64,000 bases of DNA, from the NCBI RefSeq assembly GCF_009192745.1, contig NZ_VTFV01000010.1, positions 1 through 64,000 on the forward strand. Direction: 5' to 3'. Below are positions 58,661 to 64,000 of this stretch, piece by piece. The position numbers and the translations under genes were made by a program. The notes below the pieces were generated by a model. It saw only the letters and a program-made list of their open reading frames with translations. It made no database searches and was not told the DNA's origin. How positions within the stretch are numbered: position 1 is the stretch's first letter; each line of letters begins with the position of its first letter. The DNA comes from Arthrobacter citreus (GTDB lineage Bacteria; Actinomycetota; Actinomycetes; Actinomycetales; Micrococcaceae).

Positions 58661-59598
58661 GTACCTCCACCGCCCTCCCTCCCCGTCCCGCGGCAGGAAC
58701 CGCCGGAACCCCCGGCACCCCTTCGCTGCCGGTGCGGCGCCGCAGCTTCGGCGCCTGGTTCAAGGACACCGGCTGGCGGCACCTGGTTGGGCTCTTCATG
58801 ACTGCCTTCGCCCTGCTGCCGCTGGCCTACGTGCTTTCGGCGGCACTGAGCCCCACCGGAACGCTGGTAGCCTCCAGCGGCCTGTTCCGCGACATCGGGT
58901 TCGACAACTTCCAGGCACTGTTCACGGATCCGCAGAAACCGTTTGCCCGCTGGTTCCTGAACACGCTGGTGATCGGCCTGGTCACCAGCGCCTCCACGGT
59001 CTTCCTGGGCGCACTGGCAGCCTACTGCTTCTCCCGGATGCGCTTCACCGGCCGGCGCATGGGCCTGCTGAGCCTCCTGCTGCTGCAGATGTTCCCGCAG
59101 ATGCTGGGTGTGGTGGCGATCTTCCTGCTGCTTTCGGAAATCTCCGACATCGTTCCGTGGCTCGGGCTGGGCAGCCAGCTGGGCCTGATCATGGTGTACC
59201 TGGGCGGAGCGCTCGGTGTGAACACCTACCTGATGTACGGGTTCTTCAACACGGTCCCCAAGACCCTGGACGAGGCAGCGAGGATCGACGGTGCGGGCCA
59301 CTTCCAGATCTTCTTCACCATCATCCTGCGGCTGGTCACGCCCATCCTGGCCATCGTGGGCCTGCTGACCTTCATCACCACCACGGGGGAGTTTATGATC
59401 GCCTCCATTGTCCTCAACGATCCGGACACCCAGACGCTCGCCGTCGGACTCTATTCCTTCGTGGGGGACAACCAGTCCCGGACCTGGGGCGTGTTCTCCG
59501 CCGGAGCAGTGCTCGCCGCGCTGCCGGTGATGGCGCTGTTCCTGTTCCTTCAGCGCTACATCGCCTCCGGCCTGGTGGCCGGCGCGGTGAAGGGCTAG
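58657..59598 (+). CDS. malG: Maltose ABC permease, MalG type
   Basis: 313-residue permease with six helices and the EAA loop KTLDEAARIDGAGHFQIFF, together with the C-terminal LFLQRYIASGLVAGAVKG typical of MalG. ATG 58657 overlaps the malF TGA by four bases. No MalK follows; the MsiK/UgpC-type ATPase at 6609-7697 is the likely energy subunit. Confidence 0.93.
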   Translation: MSTSTALPPRPAAGTAGTPGTPSLPVRRRSFGAWFKDTGWRHLVGLFMTAFALLPLAYVLSAALSPTGTLVASSGLFRDIGFDNFQALFTDPQKPFARWFLNTLVIGLVTSASTVFLGALAAYCFSRMRFTGRRMGLLSLLLLQMFPQMLGVVAIFLLLSEISDIVPWLGLGSQLGLIMVYLGGALGVNTYLMYGFFNTVPKTLDEAARIDGAGHFQIFFTIILRLVTPILAIVGLLTFITTTGEFMIASIVLNDPDTQTLAVGLYSFVGDNQSRTWGVFSAGAVLAALPVMALFLFLQRYIASGLVAGAVKG

Positions 59599-59605
59599 CA
59601 GCGCT

Positions 59606-60592
59606 TCAGAAACCGACGACGCCGTGCGGCACGTAGTGCTCTGAGAGCAGTGCGTTGTCCTCGGCGGTGAGCTCCAGGTCCAGGGCGGCGGCGTCGTCAT
59701 CCAGCTGGGCCATCGAGGTGACGCCGATCAGGGCAGCGGTGACCACCGGGTGGTCCAGCACCCATGCGATAGCCGTCCGTGCCCGGGAAGTACCGTGCGC
59801 CTGGGCGACGGTTCCCAGTGCGTCGACGATCCGGCGGTCGGTTTGCTCATGGGCTCCGTACATGGCGTCGGCCAGGGAATCGTGCCCCCGCCGAAGGCTC
59901 TCCTCATGCCAGGGCCGTGCAAGGCGGCCGCGGGCCAGGGGGCTGTAGGCCAGCACGCCGACGCCTTCTTCGAGGCAGAGCGGATACATTTCCCGTTCCT
60001 CCTCGCGGTAAATCAGGTTGTAGTGGTCCTGCATGCTCACGAAGGGCGCCCATCCGTGAGCCCGCTGCAGCGCCAGCGCCTTGGCGAACTGCCAGGCGTA
60101 GGTTGTGGATGCCCCCGCGTAGCGGACCTTGCCGTCCCGCACCAGCTGGTCAAGGGTGGAGAGGGTCTCTTCCAGGGGGGTGGAGCTGTCCCAGCGATGA
60201 ATCTGCAGGAGGTCAATGTAGTCGGTGCCCAGCCGGCGCAGTGATTCCTCCACCTGCCAGAGGATGTGCTTGCGGGACAGGCCCCAGCCGTTAGGGCCCG
60301 GGGCCATCTCCCCATGCACTTTGGTGGCAATGACGACTTCTTCCCTGCGGGCGTACTCCCGCAGTGCCACCCCCAGGATCCGTTCGCTGTCACCGGCGGA
60401 ATAGACGTTCGCGGTGTCAAAGAGGTTGATGCCCAGTTCCAGCGCCCGGCGGATCAACGCCTTGGAATCGTCCTCCCGAAGCGTCCAGGAATGGGCACCC
60501 CGGGCGGGGTCCCCAAAGCTCAGGCAGCCCAGGCCGATGGCCGAAACGGTTGCCCCGGAACGGCCAAGCTTCACGTAGCGCATCGAGTTCAT
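59606..60592 (-). CDS. Aldo/keto reductase
   Basis: 328-residue TIM-barrel oxidoreductase. Tetrad candidates: Asp and Tyr in LFDTANVYSAGDSE, Lys in VIATKVHGE, His in LLQIHRWD; NADPH-site residues lie in the C-terminal AIAWVLDHPVVTAALIG. Resembles the YghZ/potassium-channel-beta-like AKR group. ATG 60592 follows GGAGG; the upstream frame is low-complexity. Substrate unknown; convergent with malG with no hairpin. Confidence 0.88.
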   Translation of the reverse strand: MNSMRYVKLGRSGATVSAIGLGCLSFGDPARGAHSWTLREDDSKALIRRALELGINLFDTANVYSAGDSERILGVALREYARREEVVIATKVHGEMAPGPNGWGLSRKHILWQVEESLRRLGTDYIDLLQIHRWDSSTPLEETLSTLDQLVRDGKVRYAGASTTYAWQFAKALALQRAHGWAPFVSMQDHYNLIYREEEREMYPLCLEEGVGVLAYSPLARGRLARPWHEESLRRGHDSLADAMYGAHEQTDRRIVDALGTVAQAHGTSRARTAIAWVLDHPVVTAALIGVTSMAQLDDDAAALDLELTAEDNALLSEHYVPHGVVGF

Positions 60593-60714
60593 GGACCTGG
60601 CCTCCACAAGCGGTAGGGCGGCGGGTGTCCGGCTCTCGGGGCCGGTACAGCCGATGCTACGGCGGTGCCCCTCTCCGGGTACAGGGGGCCTGCCCGGCAC
60701 AGGGCGGCCCGACC

Positions 60715-60720
60715 TATACT
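60715..60720 (+). promoter_or_regulatory. -10 box of the CHAD gene, leaderless start
   Basis: TATACT ends five bases before ATG 60726, and no SD is present, so the mRNA probably begins at the start codon. The -35 is weak. Confidence 0.5.
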
Positions 60721-60725
60721 GAGCC

Positions 60726-61640
60726 ATGGCTTCCGCGACCGACCTCCCGTCCGCGCCCCCGGTGGGGGAAGGCAGCACCGCGGGAGAGGTCCTGCTGGCC
60801 TACCTCTCGGAGCAGTACGCGGAGATGCTGCGGCAGGAGCAGCGGCTGCGCGAGGGGGAAACCGATGCCATCCACAAGATGAGGGTCAGTACGCGCCGGC
60901 TCCGATCCGTCCTCTCCAGTTACCGCAGGATCCTTCCGCCTGAGCCCGCCGGCCGGATCCGCGGGGAACTCAGGTGGCTGTCCCAGGTGCTGGGCGCTGC
61001 GCGGGATGCGCAGGTGATGCGCCACCGCCTGCAGGCACTGGTGGCTGCCCAGCCCGGTGAGCTGGTGAGGGGCCCGGTGTCCGCACGGATCGATGCGGAG
61101 CTTTTGGGCCGGTACGACGATGCGCTGGCCGTGATCCGCACCGAGCTGGACGCTGGACGCTACGCGGGCCTGGTCCAGGACCTTGGCGGCCTGGCAGCGG
61201 AACCGCAGTTCACCGGGCCGGCGGGCAAACCTGCGCGAAAGGTGGGCAGGCGGCTAATCCGCCGCGACCTGCGCAGGCTGCGGAACCGTGTCCGGGAAGC
61301 CAAACGGGAGCCCGACGACGCGCGGCGGGCTGAGGTTTTCCACGAAGCGCGGAAGGACGCCAAGCGGCTGCGCTATGCCGCGGAAGCATACGTGCCGGTG
61401 GCCGGCCCCCGGGCTGCGGCGATGGTGGCGGCCGCTGAAAGTGTCCAGAAGGCACTGGGGGAACACCAGGACAGTGTTGTTACCCGCCAAATGCTGGCAA
61501 GGCTCGGTGCCCGTCCCGGACGCGGGGGCAGCGGCTTCACATACGGCCGGCTGCACGCCCTCGAGGAACAGCAGGCCCGGGCGGCGGAGAAGGATTTCCG
61601 CCGTCTTTGGAAAGGGTTTGCAGGGGCGCACGGCTGGTAA
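60726..61640 (+). CDS. CHAD domain protein
   Basis: 304-residue helical protein of the CHAD family. Two half-repeats bear the basic signatures: HKMRVSTRRLRSVLSSYR near 56-73 and HEARKDAKRLRYAAEAY near 205-221. CHAD proteins bind inorganic polyphosphate through these His/Arg/Lys residues. No CYTH domain is fused here. Probably read from a leaderless mRNA. Confidence 0.88.
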   Translation: MASATDLPSAPPVGEGSTAGEVLLAYLSEQYAEMLRQEQRLREGETDAIHKMRVSTRRLRSVLSSYRRILPPEPAGRIRGELRWLSQVLGAARDAQVMRHRLQALVAAQPGELVRGPVSARIDAELLGRYDDALAVIRTELDAGRYAGLVQDLGGLAAEPQFTGPAGKPARKVGRRLIRRDLRRLRNRVREAKREPDDARRAEVFHEARKDAKRLRYAAEAYVPVAGPRAAAMVAAAESVQKALGEHQDSVVTRQMLARLGARPGRGGSGFTYGRLHALEEQQARAAEKDFRRLWKGFAGAHGW

Positions 61641-61654
61641 GGGGCGCCCCTGCA
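61619..61654. terminator. Hairpin over the CHAD gene end
   Basis: 11-bp perfect arms (61619-61629 with 61644-61654) span the CHAD stop codon, just before the convergent ABM gene end. It could stop transcription from both sides; no T-run. Confidence 0.45.
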
Positions 61655-61661
61655 TGAACGG

Positions 61662-61976
61662 TTAGCCGGCGCTGGGAGCAGCTGTGTCCTTGATGACGGT
61701 GTAGGAAGCCACCGCATTGGGTGCCTGCATGCCGGGCGCCTGGTCGTCCGAGTGCGAAGCCTTGAACGAATCCGACTTCAGCCAGGCCATGAAGCTCTCC
61801 TTTGAATCGAACTCCATGGTGGAGAGGTAGGTGTTGGAGGCGCCTTCGGGGCGCATCAGCGTGCTGCGGCCGAGTCCCGGAACGCCTTCCAGGTGCGCCA
61901 TGCTGTCGATGAAGGCTTTTTCGAACCCCTCGGCCGTGTCGGGTGTGATGTCCAGGGTGTTTACAACTACGTACAT
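61662..61976 (-). CDS. Antibiotic biosynthesis monooxygenase (ABM) domain protein
   Basis: 104-residue protein with a single ABM/ferredoxin-like fold: VVNTLDITPDTAEGFEKAF, then NTYLSTMEFDSKESFMAWLKSDSFKASH, typical of HmoA-like or quinol-monooxygenase-type proteins. Haem-degrading members have Asn and His ligands; His96-type ligands cannot be confirmed by eye. AGGAAGTCCC precedes the ATG. Divergent from the MFS gene, which ends in a similar domain. Confidence 0.82.
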   Translation of the reverse strand: MYVVVNTLDITPDTAEGFEKAFIDSMAHLEGVPGLGRSTLMRPEGASNTYLSTMEFDSKESFMAWLKSDSFKASHSDDQAPGMQAPNAVASYTVIKDTAAPSAG

Positions 61977-62152
61977 TTGGGACTTCCTTTCGGGGCAGGC
62001 ATCTCGGCGCCGGCCATTTTGGTGACACGATGTCAGGATACTCCCGCCGCGGTCGTGCTCTGGACGCCGCAGGCCGCGCGGACCTACCCTGCCAGTGAGG
62101 CGCTCGCGGGGCCCACCCCGACGGGGAGCGCCGCCACCGACGGAGGAATCCG

Positions 62153-63718
62153 ATGGAATCTCCCTGGGCGCCCCTGCGAAACCGATGGTTCCTTATCCTC
62201 TGGCTGGCTCAGCTTGGATCCAACGTCGGCAGCTGGATGCAAACCGTCGGGGCGCAGTGGTATCTCGTGGAGCGTGGAGCCAGCCCTGTGCTGGTTTCAC
62301 TGGTGCAGTCGGCCTCGCTGGCTCCGGCACTGCTGCTGGGCCTCGTGGCAGGTGTCCTGGCTGATGCGTTCAACCGCAGGAGACTGATCCTGGGGAGCAA
62401 CCTGTTCGCTGCCGGCGCCGGGTGCCTGCTTACCGCCATTACCGCACTGGGCCTGCTGGGACCGGATTCCCTGCTGCTCTACACCTTCCTGATCGGATGC
62501 GGTGTCGCGCTGAGTTCACCGGCCTGGCAGGCCGTGACTCCCTCGCTCGTTCCCCGCGGGCAGATTAGGTCGGCGTCCGCGCTGGGATCCGTGGCAGTCA
62601 ACGCGGCCCGGGCAGTGGGGCCGGCACTTGGCGGAGTACTCGTCTCAGCCGCCGGACCGGCCTTCGTCTTCGGGCTCAACGCGCTGTCCTTCCTCGGAAC
62701 GGCGCTGGCGGTCTTTCTGTGGCGCAGTGCACCGCAAAGTCCCGAGGACCGTGAACACCTGGGCGAAGCGCTGGCAGCCGGCATGCGCTACATTCGGGCA
62801 GCACCGAGGATCCGCCGCATCCTGCTGCGCTGCATCCTCTTTCTGGTTCCGGCCAGTGCCCTCTACGCGCTGCTTCCCGTTGCGGTGAACGGGCACCTGG
62901 GCCTTGGCTCCTCCGGCTACGGACTGCTGCTGGGAGCGCTGGGAGGCGGGGCCATCCTAGGTGTTGCCCTCCTGTCTCCAACCCGCAGGCTGCTGGGGGA
63001 CACCGCACTGCTGGGGGCGTCCGCCGCCGTCTTCGGCGTGGCAGTGTTTTCCGCGGGATACCTGCCGCCCGTTCCGCTGGGAATCCTGCTGGTTCTGGCG
63101 GGCATGGCCTGGATCAACACGCTCTCCACCCTGAACAGCGCCATGCAGCTCACGCTGCCTGAATGGGTTCGTGCGCGGGGCCTCGCCGTGTACCTGATGG
63201 TGCTCACCGGAACGCAGGCGCTCGGATCGGTGCTGTGGGGCTCGCTGGCCACAGCGTTCGGATACGCACCGGTGCTGGCCGGTGCCGCCGTCGTGCTCCT
63301 GCTGGTTGCCGCCAGCGTTGTGCCGCTGCCGCTGCTGCCGGGCACCGGAAAACTGGACCGCAGTGTTCCCGAACCGGAGCTGGGGCTGGAGGTCGAATCC
63401 GAACCGGACCCGGGGGCCGGACCCGTGACCGTTCTGGTGGCGTACGAGCTGGACCCGGAGCAAGCGTCGGAGTTTGTGGAAGCTATGCGTGAAGTGAAGC
63501 TCTCCCGGCTGCGCACCGGGGCGACAACGTGGGAACTGGTGCACTCGGTCACTGATTCAAGCCAGTTCCGGGAGATCTATGACGTGCCCACGTGGCGGGA
63601 GTACATGCGCCAGGAACACCAGCGGCTAACCGGCGCAGACCGGCAGAACCTTGAACGAGCCGCTGCCCTGGCGCGGGAGGAACCGAGCCTTCGCTGGTTC
63701 CTCCCGGCTGATGCCTAG
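62153..63718 (+). CDS. MFS transporter with C-terminal ABM-like domain
   Basis: 521-residue protein. Residues about 1-405 form an EntS-like MFS transporter (twelve helices, with GSWMQTVGAQWYLV early and LADAFNRRRLIL as the 2-3 loop motif). After an acidic linker (EPELGLEVESEPDPGAG) residues about 423-521 resemble a small dimeric ABM-type alpha/beta domain: VTVLVAYELDPEQASEFVEAM, WREYMRQEHQRLTGAD. ATG 62153 follows GGAGGA. Probably an exporter; the tail's role is unknown. Confidence 0.87.
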   Translation: MESPWAPLRNRWFLILWLAQLGSNVGSWMQTVGAQWYLVERGASPVLVSLVQSASLAPALLLGLVAGVLADAFNRRRLILGSNLFAAGAGCLLTAITALGLLGPDSLLLYTFLIGCGVALSSPAWQAVTPSLVPRGQIRSASALGSVAVNAARAVGPALGGVLVSAAGPAFVFGLNALSFLGTALAVFLWRSAPQSPEDREHLGEALAAGMRYIRAAPRIRRILLRCILFLVPASALYALLPVAVNGHLGLGSSGYGLLLGALGGGAILGVALLSPTRRLLGDTALLGASAAVFGVAVFSAGYLPPVPLGILLVLAGMAWINTLSTLNSAMQLTLPEWVRARGLAVYLMVLTGTQALGSVLWGSLATAFGYAPVLAGAAVVLLLVAASVVPLPLLPGTGKLDRSVPEPELGLEVESEPDPGAGPVTVLVAYELDPEQASEFVEAMREVKLSRLRTGATTWELVHSVTDSSQFREIYDVPTWREYMRQEHQRLTGADRQNLERAAALAREEPSLRWFLPADA

Positions 63719-63720
63719 CC

Positions 63721-64000
63721 TTAGTCCTCGTCTGCCGCCAGGGCGGCGCGTACCGCCGGAGCCACCTGGGTGCCGTAAAGCTCGATGCACTTCATCAGGT
63801 TCTCGTGCGGCAGGGTTCCCAGGCTGTACTTCAGGTCGAAGCGTGAGAGTTCCAGTGTGCGGGCTGTCCGGATGATCTTGTCCGCGACCGTCTCGGGTGA
63901 GCCGATGAACAGGGCTCCTTCAGGGCCCGCTCCGGCCTCGTACTCGGCACGGGAGACGGGCGGCCAGCCGCGCTCGCGGCCAATGCGGTTCTGCATCTGC
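63721..64000 (-). CDS. LLM class flavin-dependent oxidoreductase, C-terminal part
   Basis: Incomplete at the window edge. The visible 93 codons hold the C-terminal end of a luciferase-like (FMN or F420) oxidoreductase: GALFIGSPETVADKIIRTARTLELSRFDLKY, with the conserved GSPE.VAD.I motif, then KCIELYGTQVAPAVR. The start lies beyond base 64000. Convergent with the MFS gene, two bases apart. Confidence 0.82.
   Translation of the reverse strand, partial: QMQNRIGRERGWPPVSRAEYEAGAGPEGALFIGSPETVADKIIRTARTLELSRFDLKYSLGTLPHENLMKCIELYGTQVAPAVRAALAADED

Noticed and set aside
1-64000. Search for CRISPR arrays, insertion sequences, integrases, phage genes
   Set aside because: No regularly spaced short repeats, transposase motifs or attachment-site duplications were seen. 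tRNA-Thr at 11305 has no repeated 3' end that I could find nearby.

Overview
The window is chromosomal DNA from a high-GC actinobacterium, most likely Arthrobacter or a close relative in the Micrococcaceae. Pointers are the 5S rRNA sequence, strongly G/C-ending codons, the otsA-otsB pair, and DUF4032, DUF4190, DUF1540 and MbcA/ParS-type proteins typical of that group. No transposase, integrase or CRISPR array was seen. The window starts in an rRNA-operon tail (23S-5S spacer, 5S rRNA, terminator) and ends inside a luciferase-like flavin oxidoreductase gene.

Layout. 0.6-14.4 kb is mostly core: SRPBCC protein plus FAD oxidase, a GH13 alpha-glucosidase, DUF4190 and DUF4032 proteins, an MsiK/UgpC-type sugar ABC ATPase, otsA-otsB, a membrane-anchored DsbA-like protein, tRNA-Thr(UGU), a DUF5692 membrane protein with divergent TetR, and an SdpI-like protein. 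14.5-38.6 kb is an accessory catabolic island. It holds (a) an IclR-controlled operon of CaiB CoA-transferase, citryl-CoA lyase-like protein, split class III extradiol dioxygenase (beta then alpha), DoxX and an amidohydrolase; (b) a TetR-flanked operon of amidohydrolase and a dipeptide-type ABC importer, followed by a DAO-type oxidase; (c) a GntR-controlled divergent locus of CaiB plus an HMG-CoA-lyase homologue facing hyuA, hyuB and an isochorismatase-fold amidase; (d) an orphan polar-amino-acid binding lipoprotein. 38.7-45.6 kb is housekeeping and hypothetical genes (LysE, Pth2, orphan MbcA/ParS-like antitoxin, S4 protein, HNH protein, DUF1540, ZapE). 45.6-51.2 kb is a tricarboxylate/tricarballylate module: tctABC divergent from a TcuA-like flavoprotein and its GntR regulator. 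52.6-59.6 kb is a maltose/maltodextrin locus: LacI regulator and a second GH13 enzyme divergent from malE-malF-malG, with no ATPase of its own; the ATPase at 6.6-7.7 kb is the obvious partner. The remainder is an aldo/keto reductase, a CHAD protein, an ABM monooxygenase, an MFS exporter with an ABM-like tail, and the partial flavin oxidoreductase.

Most striking are a 1,050-bp tract that is identical except for two silent bases in the two GH13 genes 51 kb apart (recent gene conversion, and a direct repeat that could mobilise the DNA between), whose codon use differs from its flanks; and the catabolic island, which pairs CoA-transferases with carbon-carbon lyases twice under separate regulators, one lyase lacking the family's catalytic cysteine. 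No substrate can be proved from sequence alone.
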